DNA from: Bacteroidales bacterium
Lineage (GTDB): Bacteria; Bacteroidota; Bacteroidia; Bacteroidales; F082
Direction of reading: 5' to 3'
DNA: 64,000 nucleotides
Assembly (NCBI GenBank): GCA_024400455.1
Contig: JAKSMU010000002.1
Location: 124,001 to 188,000, forward strand
The notes beneath the pieces were generated by a model. That model searched no databases. It was not told where the DNA came from and worked only from the letters and a program-made list of their open reading frames with translations. Shown here piece by piece: positions 17,424 to 26,359 of this stretch (its first letter is position 1; the number at the start of each line of letters is the position of its first letter). The position numbers and the translations under genes are program-made.

Positions 17424-18287
17424 CTATTGCAACACATGCAGCCAGAAAGCAGGTCCGACAGCCGATATCGTTTCCCACGCTCCTTGACTTGTATCCCTTC
17501 CGCATGTATTGTTCAGGAATGTGCCAGCATAGCCGATTCCGTCAGGACCGTAGCCATCATTTTCCTGCTCAACTTTTTGAGGCTCAGCTTTGTAGTGAAC
17601 CTTTACCAATTCAAGCGTTACGGCAATTTCGCCTTGAACCACAATGTTGTATGGCAAAAGATTGACGCATTTCTCGTATTCCGACTTGTTGTCCGTCAAT
17701 GTGACATAAATGTTTTCTTTCAATACATTCGTAAATTCTTCGCCATCAACTTGATAGATATTCACACGCATCAAGGCGTAATCGATATTGCCGAAAGTCA
17801 CTGCCTGAAAATTGAAATCCTTCAAAAGCGACGGCTTTTTCTTCGACAATTTCAACATGGTTCCAAATTCGTAGCCGAGATGGCTGGCATTATCTTGAAA
17901 CTGAACTATATTGTTGCCTGCATGTCCGACTTTCCTTTCGCGCATTTTCCCAACCGAAACCGTAACTTCCTGCAATTCATAGATTTCAGGAACGAGCAGC
18001 AAAGTGTCGGCATGTTTTCCGAATGAATTTATGGCAACGTTTTTTTTCTGATAGCCGATGCGCGAAATGGTCAAATCATGCTTTGCCAGACTGTCGGGAA
18101 CGGCCAGCACGAAATGCCCGTTTTCATCAGTGACGGTGCCGATGTTCTTTTCTGCGATGCCGATATTCGCATATTGGACAGGCTTTTGCGTCTTCGCATC
18201 CATCAGGAAGCCTTGTATATCAATGGATTGTGCGTTTACTACTAAACATAAGACGCTCAATATCAAGATTAATGTTGTCTTTTTCAT
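17424..18287 (-). CDS. Secreted protein with carboxypeptidase regulatory-like domain
   Basis: This 287-residue protein has a signal peptide ending at VNAQS. It then carries a carboxypeptidase-regulatory-like (transthyretin-like) beta domain at about 22-105, with VQYANIGIAEKNIGTVTDE and DLTISRIGYQKKNV, as found at the N-terminus of SusC proteins. Here no plug or barrel follows. The rest (about 110-287) is a beta-rich region without recognisable motifs. Proteins of this form are common and uncharacterised in Bacteroidota and probably sit in the periplasm or outer membrane. No partner genes are adjacent. Confidence 0.8.
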   Translation of the reverse strand: MKKTTLILILSVLCLVVNAQSIDIQGFLMDAKTQKPVQYANIGIAEKNIGTVTDENGHFVLAVPDSLAKHDLTISRIGYQKKNVAINSFGKHADTLLLVPEIYELQEVTVSVGKMRERKVGHAGNNIVQFQDNASHLGYEFGTMLKLSKKKPSLLKDFNFQAVTFGNIDYALMRVNIYQVDGEEFTNVLKENIYVTLTDNKSEYEKCVNLLPYNIVVQGEIAVTLELVKVHYKAEPQKVEQENDGYGPDGIGYAGTFLNNTCGRDTSQGAWETISAVGPAFWLHVLQ

Positions 18288-18360
18288 GACTTTTCTTTTT
18301 TGCTTTTAATTTCTGTTCCATCATCGTTCATCTGCCGTTTCGACAAGCTCAACGAGCTAC

Positions 18361-18395
18361 TCATCAATAACCCATCACCCATCACCATTCATTCC
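18361..18395 (+). repeat. Short degenerate 7-bp-period tandem array
   Basis: Consecutive 7-base units read TCATCAA, TAACCCA, TCACCCA, TCACCAT, TCATTCC. The array lies just downstream of the HTH regulator gene and runs into its last codons. It resembles four other short-period arrays in this window (44821, 45315, 49912 and 54151). Confidence 0.5.
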
Positions 18396-18592
18396 TCCCG
18401 ATACTCCAAAATGTCTCCGGGCGTGCAGTCCAAATGTTTGCAGATGGCATCCAAAGTCGAAAAGCGAATGGCCTTAGCCTTGCCCGTTTTCAGAATGGAG
18501 AGGTTGGCTATGGTAATGCCGACTTTCTCGGCGAGTTCGCTCAGCTGCATCTTGCGCTTGGCAAGCATTACGTCTAAATTCACGATAATCAT
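18389..18592 (-). CDS. Small HTH (Cro/CI, YozG-like) regulator
   Basis: This 67-residue protein is a single helix-turn-helix domain: MLAKRKMQLSELAEKVGIT, then IANLSILKTGKAKAIRFSTL and CKHLDCTPGDILEYREE. It belongs to the small Cro/CI regulators that accompany DUF2975 membrane proteins. The gene starts three bases after the stop of the DUF2975 gene, so the two are co-transcribed and probably form one regulatory unit. The DNA target and signal are unknown. Confidence 0.88.
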   Translation of the reverse strand: MIIVNLDVMLAKRKMQLSELAEKVGITIANLSILKTGKAKAIRFSTLDAICKHLDCTPGDILEYREE

Positions 18593-18595
18593 GGC

Positions 18596-19090
18596 TCAAA
18601 TGGTTAGATTGTTTTCCTCAACGGCCTGTGATGCAACCTTATACATCATGGCAAGAATCAGAATGATGAATGGTGTGGTGAAATTGTCGTGGTTAAAGTA
18701 GATGCTGTTGAAACCATAAAGGAAAGTGGAATTCCTGTTGACGGCCATATAAATGAAATCGGCAAGTGCCAACCAATAGAATAACTTCACGTTGCTTTTC
18801 GGAAAAACCACGCCCTCTTTGATGCCTTTCAGGATGTTGCAAACGGCCTTCACGCACAGCCAAATCATGATGGCGGTACTTATCACGTAAACGATGAAAT
18901 AAATGGTCTTCGCTGTGGTGTGCGTACTCCAATCCATGATATCCAAGCCAACCATTTCGCCGAAGAAATCATGATTCGGAGCGAGGCTCATCGTTAGGAA
19001 ATGTGCAAGCATCACCAATGCCCAGATGCCGCATAAGGCCAAGGCGATGATGCAAACCGTTCTGATGTTTTTGAAAGTTTTCTGTTTCAT
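18596..19090 (-). CDS. DUF2975 membrane protein
   Basis: This 164-residue inner membrane protein has four predicted hydrophobic segments (about 12-35, 60-85, 97-118 and 130-155) with the FPKSNVKLFYWLALADFIYM block typical of DUF2975. The start at 19090 (MKQKTFKNIRTV) is preferred to a longer reading that would pass through the promoter. DUF2975 proteins are usually encoded directly before a small HTH regulator, as here. The role is unknown; membrane sensing that modulates the regulator is a plausible inference. Confidence 0.85.
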   Translation of the reverse strand: MKQKTFKNIRTVCIIALALCGIWALVMLAHFLTMSLAPNHDFFGEMVGLDIMDWSTHTTAKTIYFIVYVISTAIMIWLCVKAVCNILKGIKEGVVFPKSNVKLFYWLALADFIYMAVNRNSTFLYGFNSIYFNHDNFTTPFIILILAMMYKVASQAVEENNLTI

Positions 19091-19122
19091 AATTCGATAA
19101 ATTTTTATTGTTAAACGATGCG

Positions 19123-19130
19123 CAAAAGTA
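19123..19130 (-). promoter_or_regulatory. -7 promoter element for the DUF2975-HTH pair
   Basis: The minus strand reads TACTTTTG, matching TAnnTTTG, 32 bases before the DUF2975 start. Confidence 0.5.
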
Positions 19131-19237
19131 AAACTATTTATCGAATAACAATAAATTATTATCAAAATTTGGTAAATATGGAAGGATTCTAAATAATATC
19201 CGTATAGAAGTCTTTTTTAAAACAGGGTGATTTTTCT

Positions 19238-19245
19238 TACCTTTG
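19238..19245 (+). promoter_or_regulatory. -7 promoter element for the L,D-transpeptidase gene
   Basis: TACCTTTGCCCC matches TAnnTTTG 18 bases before the ATG at 19264. Confidence 0.55.
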
Positions 19246-19263
19246 CCCCAAATTTGAGTCTCA

Positions 19264-19872
19264 ATGAAGAAACCATTATTCCTATTATCACTCATGCTGC
19301 TGTTTTTCTCTTGCGAAAACAAGGCAAAGACAACGGAACCTGTCATAATTACAGAAGATACTGTTCCTATAGTTCAAACCGAAGAACTTCAATTTCACGA
19401 AGTTACGAATAAGAAAAACTGTTTCATCATCATTTCAAAAAAGGATTTGAACCTGCGGGTTTACGAAGCTTTGGCAGCGGATACGGTGCTCATTGCCCAA
19501 TATCCCGTTTGTGTGGGCAAAAATCTGGGTAATAAAACGAAAAAAGGCGACATGAAAACGCCCGAAACAACGCTTGAAAAGCCTTTCACCATCACGGAGA
19601 TAAAAGACGCCTCGACATGGACACACGATTTCGGCGATGGCCGTGGCGCCATTCTTTCGTATGGCCATTGGTTCATGCGCCTGAGTTATGGTAGCGGCAT
19701 CGGTATTCACGGCAGCACCAACAACGAGAGTTCCGTTCCGGGACGTGCCAGCGAAGGCTGCATCCGCCTGCGCGACGAAGACATCATAAAACTCAAGGAA
19801 AACTATGCTTTCGTAGGCATGAAAGTCGTCGTGAAAGCCGAAGGTGAAAGGCTTTGGAGTTTTGAAGAATAA
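19264..19872 (+). CDS. L,D-transpeptidase (YkuD domain) lipoprotein
   Basis: This 202-residue protein has a type II signal peptide with lipobox FFSC (Cys17). A YkuD domain follows, with FIIISKKDLNLRVYEAL at the start and the catalytic signature GIHGSTNNESSVPGRASEGC, in which His and Cys are the catalytic pair, followed by IRLRDEDI. Such enzymes form 3-3 crosslinks in peptidoglycan or attach proteins to it, acting in the periplasm. It is followed 21 bases later by the S46 peptidase gene, possibly on the same transcript. Confidence 0.9.
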   Translation: MKKPLFLLSLMLLFFSCENKAKTTEPVIITEDTVPIVQTEELQFHEVTNKKNCFIIISKKDLNLRVYEALAADTVLIAQYPVCVGKNLGNKTKKGDMKTPETTLEKPFTITEIKDASTWTHDFGDGRGAILSYGHWFMRLSYGSGIGIHGSTNNESSVPGRASEGCIRLRDEDIIKLKENYAFVGMKVVVKAEGERLWSFEE

Positions 19873-19893
19873 ATTTAATAAACATAACACACA

Positions 19894-22032
19894 ATGAAAA
19901 GATTATCACTTCTTTTGACCTTCATGGTCTTGTTTCCTTCCTGCCTCTTGTTTGCAGGCGAAGGAATGTGGATTCCTATGTTGTTGCAATACAACGAAAA
20001 GGAGATGCAGGAAATGGGCATGAAAATCACTGCTGACGACATTTATTCCATCAACCACGGCAGTCTGAAAGATGCCATCGTGCTGTTTGGCAGCGGCTGC
20101 ACGGGCGAAATTGTCAGCGATCAAGGTCTGCTGCTCACCAACCACCATTGCGGCTACGGCTACATCCAGCGCCACAGTAGCGTGGAGCACGATTACCTCA
20201 CTAATGGCTTCTGGGCTATGAATCAGGGCGAAGAACTGCCTTGTCCGGGCCTCACCGTCACCATTTTGCGCGAGATGCGCGATGTCACTGAAAAGGTGCT
20301 GAACGGCATCACCGAAGATATGACGGAAACCGAGCGCGATGCGAAAATCGACGACAACATCAAGAAAATCGTCGAAGGCATTGAAAAACAGACGGAATAC
20401 AAGGTGAGCATCAAGCCTTTCTTCTTGGGAAATGAATATTACTTGTTGCTCAACGAAGTATTCCGTGATGTGCGTCTTGTGGGCTGTCCGCCATCCAACA
20501 TCGGAAAGTTTGGTGGTGACACCGACAACTGGGTCTGGCCCCGTCACACTGGCGATTTCAGCATTTTCCGCATTTATGCCGACAAGGACGGGAAGCCTGC
20601 CGACTACAGCCGCGACAATGTGCCTTACAAGCCCGTCAAGCACCTCGATATTTCATTGAAAGGCGCCGATGAAGGCGATTTTGCTTTCGTTTTCGGTTAT
20701 CCGGCTTACACCAGCGAATATCTCCCTGCCGTCGCCGTCGACCAGGAAGCCAATCTCACCGACCCTATCACCGTTGACCTTCGCGGCAAGGTGCTCGACA
20801 TCTACAACACATATCAGGAGCAAGATCCGAAAGTCCGCATCCAGTATGCCGCCAAGCATGCCAACATTGCCAATGGCTGGAAAAAATGGATGGGCGTCAC
20901 CGAAGGCATCAACAATTTCAAGGGCATTGAAAAGAAGCGGTTCTATGAAAAGAGTTTTCAGGATTGGTGCCTCAAGAGCCGTAGCCGCTATCCTTACATC
21001 AATCTTTTGCGTGCTTTTGAAAAGAACTACAAGGAATTGGAACCTTATCAGTTGGCTTACACCTACATTGCCGAAGCGGGATTGCGCATCGAACTGGTGA
21101 ATTTCGCCGGCAAATTCGTCAAACTCTCGCAAGTGACCAAGGAAACGCCTCAGGAAGAAATTGACAAAATGATTAATTCATTGAAAGGCACGGCAACATC
21201 ATTCTTCAAGGATTATTACATGCCAATCGATAAGGAAGTCGCCGCCATGTTGATTGCCGAATACGTGAAAGCACAGCCCGCTGATTTCCGCCCGGAATTT
21301 TTGAACAATATCACCGATATTCAGAAATTTGTCGACAATATGTTTGACAAATCCATTTTGGCTTCCGAAGCATCGGTCAACGCATTCCTTGATAATTTCA
21401 AAGCAAAAGATGCCAAGAAACTGCAAAAAGATCCGGCCTTGCAGGTTTACCAAAACATCATTGATTTCTATCGCGAAAGCGTTTTCGAAAAGCAAGTCAG
21501 CCTTAACAGGGAAAACGACAGCTTGCAGCGCCTCTACATGCGTGGCCAGATGGAGATGGAACCTGAAAAGCGTTTCTCGCCCGATGCCAATTTCACCTTG
21601 CGCGTGACCTACGGCAAAGTGGAAGGTTTCAAGCCAAAAGACGGCATGAACTACCGTCATTTCACCACTTTGGAAGGCATTATGCAAAAGGAAAACCCCG
21701 ACATTTACGATTATGTGGTTGAGCCGCGCCTGAAGGAACTTTACAACAACAAGGATTATGGCCGCTATGCCGACAAGGACGGCTCAATGCATGTTGCATT
21801 TACGGCCAGCGTTCACACCACGGGCGGCAACTCGGGCAGCCCGATTCTGAATGCCGAAGGCCAACTCTTAGGTCTTAACTTCGACCGCTGCTGGGAAGGC
21901 ACGATGAGCGACCTCATCTACGACCCAAGCATCTGCCGCAACATTTCAGTCGACATCCGCTATGTGCTCTTCATCATCGACAAGTTCGCCGGTGCCAAGC
22001 ACTTGGTCGATGAAATGACGATTGTGGAATAA
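19894..22032 (+). CDS. S46-family dipeptidyl peptidase, DPP11-type
   Basis: This 712-residue periplasmic serine peptidase removes dipeptides from peptide N-termini. It has a signal peptide, the catalytic His in LLTNHHCGYGY (H85), a conserved GDTDNWVWPRHTGDFS block holding the probable catalytic Asp, and the nucleophile in TTGGNSGSP (S647). The residue 18 positions after the Ser is Arg (R665, in LNFDRCWEG). In the Porphyromonas enzymes that position is Arg in DPP11, which is Asp/Glu-specific, and Gly in DPP7, which prefers hydrophobic residues, so this copy is predicted to be acidic-specific. Length and the closing block SVDIRYVLFIIDK are as expected. A terminator follows. Confidence 0.92.
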   Translation: MKRLSLLLTFMVLFPSCLLFAGEGMWIPMLLQYNEKEMQEMGMKITADDIYSINHGSLKDAIVLFGSGCTGEIVSDQGLLLTNHHCGYGYIQRHSSVEHDYLTNGFWAMNQGEELPCPGLTVTILREMRDVTEKVLNGITEDMTETERDAKIDDNIKKIVEGIEKQTEYKVSIKPFFLGNEYYLLLNEVFRDVRLVGCPPSNIGKFGGDTDNWVWPRHTGDFSIFRIYADKDGKPADYSRDNVPYKPVKHLDISLKGADEGDFAFVFGYPAYTSEYLPAVAVDQEANLTDPITVDLRGKVLDIYNTYQEQDPKVRIQYAAKHANIANGWKKWMGVTEGINNFKGIEKKRFYEKSFQDWCLKSRSRYPYINLLRAFEKNYKELEPYQLAYTYIAEAGLRIELVNFAGKFVKLSQVTKETPQEEIDKMINSLKGTATSFFKDYYMPIDKEVAAMLIAEYVKAQPADFRPEFLNNITDIQKFVDNMFDKSILASEASVNAFLDNFKAKDAKKLQKDPALQVYQNIIDFYRESVFEKQVSLNRENDSLQRLYMRGQMEMEPEKRFSPDANFTLRVTYGKVEGFKPKDGMNYRHFTTLEGIMQKENPDIYDYVVEPRLKELYNNKDYGRYADKDGSMHVAFTASVHTTGGNSGSPILNAEGQLLGLNFDRCWEGTMSDLIYDPSICRNISVDIRYVLFIIDKFAGAKHLVDEMTIVE

Positions 22033-22055
22033 AACAGAAAACTGCAATATTATGA

Positions 22056-22092
22056 CAAAGGCTGGCCATCGGCCAGCCTTTGCTGTTTTTTC
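22056..22092. terminator. Intrinsic terminator after the S46 peptidase gene
   Basis: AAAGGCTGGCC (22057-22067) and GGCCAGCCTTT (22071-22081) form an 11-bp perfect stem with a 3-base loop, followed by a T-run near 22085. It lies between the convergent S46 and mreD genes and can act for both. Confidence 0.85.
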
Positions 22093-22101
22093 CTATTTAG
22101 T

Positions 22102-22617
22102 TTATTCCTTTTTCTTATTTGAAGAGAACAGGTATAAAATCATCATGATTAGGAATATGGTTACAGGCGCGCTGAGCAGAATGCGCAACAGCACTTGTCC
22201 CATAAGCTTGAAACTGAATGATTCAAGTATAAACAATGTAAAATGATGCACTAACACCATACAGACGGAATATCTGATGAACCAGACTCCGCCTAATTGT
22301 CCCAAATCCGGCTCTTGAATGTTCTCGAATTTTTGGTTGCCGGAAACGAGTTTGAGAATACTCGGGCGGCAAAATGCCATCAAAGTAGTGGCACCGGCAT
22401 GAAGTCCGGGCGTGCCCGTAAAAAGGTCAACAGCCAGACCAACGCCAAAGCCACACAGCAGCAATTGCCATTTCGGCATGTTGATGGGCAGCAGCATGAC
22501 AAACAGAAGGTAAATGTATGGATGCACATAGCCGCCTAAACGGATATGGTTGACAATCAGCACTTGGAAAAGCACCAATACCACAAATCGTATGATATTT
22601 ATTATCGTTCTGTTCAT
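22102..22617 (-). CDS. mreD: Rod shape-determining protein MreD
   Basis: This 171-residue inner membrane protein has five or six hydrophobic segments, with HPYIYLLFVMLLPINMP and GLAVDLFTGTPGLHAGATT typical of MreD in Bacteroidota. It works with MreB and MreC to guide lateral peptidoglycan synthesis. It begins five bases after mreC and is the last gene of purH-mreB-mreC-mreD. The pbp2 and rodA genes that often continue this cluster are absent; a convergent peptidase gene follows. Confidence 0.88.
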   Translation of the reverse strand: MNRTIINIIRFVVLVLFQVLIVNHIRLGGYVHPYIYLLFVMLLPINMPKWQLLLCGFGVGLAVDLFTGTPGLHAGATTLMAFCRPSILKLVSGNQKFENIQEPDLGQLGGVWFIRYSVCMVLVHHFTLFILESFSFKLMGQVLLRILLSAPVTIFLIMMILYLFSSNKKKE

Positions 22618-22622
22618 AGCGG

Positions 22623-23435
22623 TTAGAATTTTGCTCTGAGTGAATCCAACTCTGTTGTGTAGAGGTTCTTGATGACATAGACATGGCGCAGTGTGGCAAA
22701 ATTCGTTGAGAATCTGATCTTTGCCCGGTTCAAGTCACCGCTAGCCGTTTCATATGTTTCCTCAACGGTTCCCACCATCAGGTCTTCTGGGAAAATGAAG
22801 GAATAAGGTCCAGTAAGGACAGTGTCGCCTTCGTTCAAAACAAGATGTGTCGGAATGTCTTCAACCATGCCGTAACGGTAGTTATTGGTGGTCCATTTCA
22901 ATGTTCCCAGTTCCTGGCTGGTTTTGAAACGGACGCCGATGATGGAATTGCTGTGCAGCAAGCTGATGATGGTTGCATAATGTGAACTGACATTCGAGAC
23001 CACACCAACGATTCCGTCAGGAGAGATGACACTCATGTCAGGCTTAATGCCATCAAGCTTTCCTTTGTTGATGATGATGTAGTTCTTCGCTTGATTGATG
23101 CTGTTGTTGACCACCTGGGCTGGAATGTATTCGTAGATAGTATCGCGCTCGTTTATTAAATAGGTGTTTTGTGTGGTATCAGTCACAACCGACAATTGCT
23201 GCCGCAACAAGGCGTTTTCTTCGGCAAGTTGCTCGTTGGTTTTTTTCAGCCGGAAATAGTTACCCACATCGCTTCCCCATTCGTAAATTCTTCCTACAAC
23301 GTTATTGGTCGTGTTCATAACGGCCTGTTTGTGAAAGTTTTGACTCCTGGAGAGCAACAAAATACAAATCACTTCGAGAAGTATGAAAAGAATGACGAAG
23401 TGATTTTTTTGTATGAAACGAATCAGGTTTAGCAT
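22623..23435 (-). CDS. mreC: Rod shape-determining protein MreC
   Basis: This 270-residue protein has one N-terminal membrane span (about 10-30), a coiled-coil stretch around 60-90 (FRLKKTNEQLAEENALLRQQ) and the paired beta domains of MreC. Characteristic blocks are YIIINKGKLDGIKPDMSVIS, GIVGVVSNVSSHYATIISLL and VLTGPYSFIFPEDLMVGTVE. It links the MreB filament to periplasmic elongation enzymes. It starts three bases after mreB. Confidence 0.93.
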   Translation of the reverse strand: MLNLIRFIQKNHFVILFILLEVICILLLSRSQNFHKQAVMNTTNNVVGRIYEWGSDVGNYFRLKKTNEQLAEENALLRQQLSVVTDTTQNTYLINERDTIYEYIPAQVVNNSINQAKNYIIINKGKLDGIKPDMSVISPDGIVGVVSNVSSHYATIISLLHSNSIIGVRFKTSQELGTLKWTTNNYRYGMVEDIPTHLVLNEGDTVLTGPYSFIFPEDLMVGTVEETYETASGDLNRAKIRFSTNFATLRHVYVIKNLYTTELDSLRAKF

Positions 23436-23438
23436 ACC

Positions 23439-24461
23439 TTATTTGATAAGGAATGTAAAGCGGTCGAAGTTTTTCAGAGCGATGCCTGTACCGCGTGCTA
23501 CGGCGCGAAGCGGGTCTTCGGCAACATGGATAGGCAATTTTGTCTTGGCGTTGAGACGCTTGTCGAGGCCGCGGAGCAAGGCACCACCACCGGTCAGATA
23601 GATACCTGTGCGGTAAATATCAGCCGAAAGTTCAGGCGGAGTCTGTTCCAATGCGTTCAGTACGGCAGTCTCAATCTTCATGATGCTCTTGTCGAGGCAA
23701 TGGGCGATTTCGGCATAATTGACCTTGATTTCCTTTGGAATACCGGTCAGCATGTCGCGGCCCTGAACAGCGAAATCCTCAGGCGGATTGTCTAACTGAG
23801 GAATGGCTGCGCCAACTTCAATCTTAATGCGTTCGGCAGTGCGTTCACCGACAATGATGTTATGCTGCTTGCGCATGTATTCTTCAATGTCAATCGTGAA
23901 GTCGTCACCGGCAATGCGGATAGATTTGTTGTTGACAATGCCGCCCAAAGCGATAACGGCGATTTCGGAAGTACCACCACCTATGTCGACAATCATGTTT
24001 CCGGTAGGTTCAAGCACATCAATGCCGATACCGATGGCAGCGGCCATTGGTTCGTGGATCAGACGGACTTCCTTGGCTCCAGCCTGTTCAGCCGAGTCTT
24101 TTACGGCACGTTCTTCCACTTCGGTAATGCCCGATGGAATACAGATGACCATTTTTAATGAAGGAGGAAACAGCGCATTCTTGAATTTGATCATTTTGAT
24201 CATTTCACGCATCATGTATTCGGCAGCCTGAAAGTCAGCAATCACACCGTCGCGGAGCGGACGGATGGTCTTGATGTTTTCGTGAGTCTTGCCGTGCATC
24301 ATCATAGCGCGTTTTCCCACTGCAATAATCTTTTTTGTGTCGCGTTGCAATGCTACGATTGAAGGCTCGTCAACAACCACCTTATCATTGTATATGATAA
24401 TGGTATTGGCTGTACCCAGGTCGATAGCGATTTCTTGGTTAAGGAATGAAAAAGCTCCCAT
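23439..24461 (-). CDS. mreB: Rod shape-determining protein MreB (actin homologue)
   Basis: This 340-residue cytoplasmic ATPase polymerises along the membrane to organise cell elongation. It shows the actin-family signatures: phosphate 1 (IAIDLGTANTIIIY), phosphate 2 (NMIVDIGGGTSEIAVIAL), adenosine (GIYLTGGGALLRGLDK) and the connecting block AAAIGIGIDVLEP. Length is normal. It is followed closely by mreC and mreD; the 100-base AT-rich gap to purH may contain a promoter, but none fits TAnnTTTG well. Confidence 0.96.
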   Translation of the reverse strand: MGAFSFLNQEIAIDLGTANTIIIYNDKVVVDEPSIVALQRDTKKIIAVGKRAMMMHGKTHENIKTIRPLRDGVIADFQAAEYMMREMIKMIKFKNALFPPSLKMVICIPSGITEVEERAVKDSAEQAGAKEVRLIHEPMAAAIGIGIDVLEPTGNMIVDIGGGTSEIAVIALGGIVNNKSIRIAGDDFTIDIEEYMRKQHNIIVGERTAERIKIEVGAAIPQLDNPPEDFAVQGRDMLTGIPKEIKVNYAEIAHCLDKSIMKIETAVLNALEQTPPELSADIYRTGIYLTGGGALLRGLDKRLNAKTKLPIHVAEDPLRAVARGTGIALKNFDRFTFLIK

Positions 24462-24561
24462 TTTATCAATTATTTAATATTCAACGATTTAAATATTCAA
24501 ATTTCTATTTGACGTTTTTGACTTTTGAACAATTTCGAACTTCTAATAACAGTAGACCAAA

Positions 24562-26079
24562 TTAATGACGGAAATGGCGGAAACCGGTAAACACCATGCT
24601 GATGCCGTTTTCGTTGCAGCAGTCAATTGATTCTTGGTCGCGGACCGAACCGCCAGGCTGAACGATGGCGGTGATGCCGGCTTCATGAGCCAGTTCGACG
24701 CAGTCCTTGAACGGGAAGAAAGCATCAGAAGCCAAAACAGCTCCATTCAAATCGAAATTGAATGATTTTGCCTTTTCGATGGCTTGTTTCAGTGCATCGA
24801 CACGCGATGTCTGGCCGATTCCCGAAGCGTACAACTGCTTGCCTTTGGCAAGTACGATGGCGTTTGAGCGGCTGTGTTTCACAATCTTATTGGCAAAAAT
24901 CATGTCTTCTATTTCATTGGCAGTCGGTGCTTTAGTCGTGATGACCTTGAAATCATCGGCGGTTTCGGTGTGCAGGTCACGGTCCTGAACCAGATAACCG
25001 TTCAAGGCAGTCTTCACGATTTTAGCATTATATTGGTCGGATTTGAGTTTCAGGATTACTCTGTTTTTCTTTGAGAAGAGAATGTCTAATACGCCTTCTT
25101 CGTATTCAGGAGCCACGATGACTTCAATGAAAAGCTTGTTGATGTCTTGTGCGGCATCCAAATCGATTGGACGGTTGCAGACCAACACGCCACCATAAGC
25201 TGAAACTGGGTCACCAGCCAAAGCATCAAGATATGCCTCTTTGACGGTTGAACGGCAAGCCGTTCCGCAAGGATTGTTGTGCTTGAGGATGGCAAAAGTC
25301 GGTTCATCAAACTCGCGGATGAGGTTCAGACCGGCATCAAGGTCGAGCAGGTTGTTGTACGACAATTCCTTGCCATGCAGTTTTTCGAACATGCCGTTAA
25401 GGTCGCCATAGAAAGTGCCTTTCTGATGTGGGTTTTCGCCATAGCGCAAAGGCGTTCCTTCTTCTTCGCAGACCCTCAGTTGCTTGTTTTCTTCATCTTT
25501 GGCAAACCAATTGTAAATGGCGCTGTCGTAATGCGAACTTACGCCGAAAGCATAGGTAGCAAAGCGGCGGCGGTCGTCAAGTGATGTTTCTCCATTTTGG
25601 TTTTCAAGCAGTTGAATCAGTTCGCCATAATATTTTCTTGAAGGCACAATGACAACATCATTGAAATTCTTTGCACCGGCACGAATCAATGAAATGCCGC
25701 CAATGTCGATTTTTTCGATGATTTTGCTGTGGTCGTCGGTGGTGGCGACGGTTTCCTCAAAAGGATAAAGGTCGACGATGACGAGGTCGAAAACCGGGAT
25801 TTCGTAATCATGCATTTCCTTTTGGTCGGATTCCAGTTGGGTGCGTCCCAAGATGCCGCCGAATACTTTCGGATGCAAAGTCTTGACGCGACCGCCTAAA
25901 ATGGAAGGGTAACCTGTGAGCGATTCGACGGTTTTCACCGAGTCGTCGATGCGTTTGATATAATCGTAAGTGCCTCCCGTAGAGTAAATCTGCACTCCGT
26001 TTTGTTTCAACAATGTGACGATGGTATCGATGCCATCTTTGTAAAATACTGATATTAAAGCAGTTCTAATTTTTTTCAA
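24562..26079 (-). CDS. purH: Bifunctional AICAR formyltransferase/IMP cyclohydrolase
   Basis: This 505-residue enzyme catalyses the last two steps of IMP synthesis. The N-terminal MGS-like cyclohydrolase domain (1-190) carries IYSTGGTYDYI and SLTGYPSILGGRVKTLHPKV. The formyltransferase domain follows with LRYGENPHQKG, LKHNNPCGTACR, SDAFFPFKDCVE and IVQPGGSVRDQES. The start codon is TTG (26077-26079 on the minus strand): no in-frame ATG or GTG lies between it and the upstream in-frame stop, and homologues begin KKIRTALISVFYKDG. It heads a cluster with mreBCD. Confidence 0.96.
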   Translation of the reverse strand: MKKIRTALISVFYKDGIDTIVTLLKQNGVQIYSTGGTYDYIKRIDDSVKTVESLTGYPSILGGRVKTLHPKVFGGILGRTQLESDQKEMHDYEIPVFDLVIVDLYPFEETVATTDDHSKIIEKIDIGGISLIRAGAKNFNDVVIVPSRKYYGELIQLLENQNGETSLDDRRRFATYAFGVSSHYDSAIYNWFAKDEENKQLRVCEEEGTPLRYGENPHQKGTFYGDLNGMFEKLHGKELSYNNLLDLDAGLNLIREFDEPTFAILKHNNPCGTACRSTVKEAYLDALAGDPVSAYGGVLVCNRPIDLDAAQDINKLFIEVIVAPEYEEGVLDILFSKKNRVILKLKSDQYNAKIVKTALNGYLVQDRDLHTETADDFKVITTKAPTANEIEDMIFANKIVKHSRSNAIVLAKGKQLYASGIGQTSRVDALKQAIEKAKSFNFDLNGAVLASDAFFPFKDCVELAHEAGITAIVQPGGSVRDQESIDCCNENGISMVFTGFRHFRH

Positions 26080-26359
26080 AGCACAAAATTTTAATGAGAA
26101 TAATTATGCAAGATTATTAAAAATATGGTAACGCCGCAACGTCAATTTGCATTTTTTTTGAACAAAAATATCAACAACTTGATTTTGTTTGAAATGGGAG
26201 AAAAAGCAGTCTTTTTCTAATCATTATGTAGAAAAACAAAATAATTGAAATTTTATTTCATTAAAAATCAGCATTTTAAGAAAGAAAATCATTCTAAAAT
26301 AAAAATCATTCTTGGAGCAAAGGAAATTCTTCTTATTTTTACAAATTCAAAATTATGCG
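26080..26359. other. AT-rich divergent intergenic region
   Basis: These 280 bases separate the divergent purH and recJ genes. They are strongly AT-rich with A and T runs and no plausible ORF. TATTTTTA at 26333-26340, 19 bases after a TTG, is a near-match to the -7 element and may drive recJ. No convincing riboswitch or purine-repressor site was seen by eye. Confidence 0.5.

Noticed and set aside
18310..18360. GTTTCGACAAGCTCAACGAGC as a dispersed repeat
   Set aside because: Only one copy is present in the window, so repeat status cannot be supported here.
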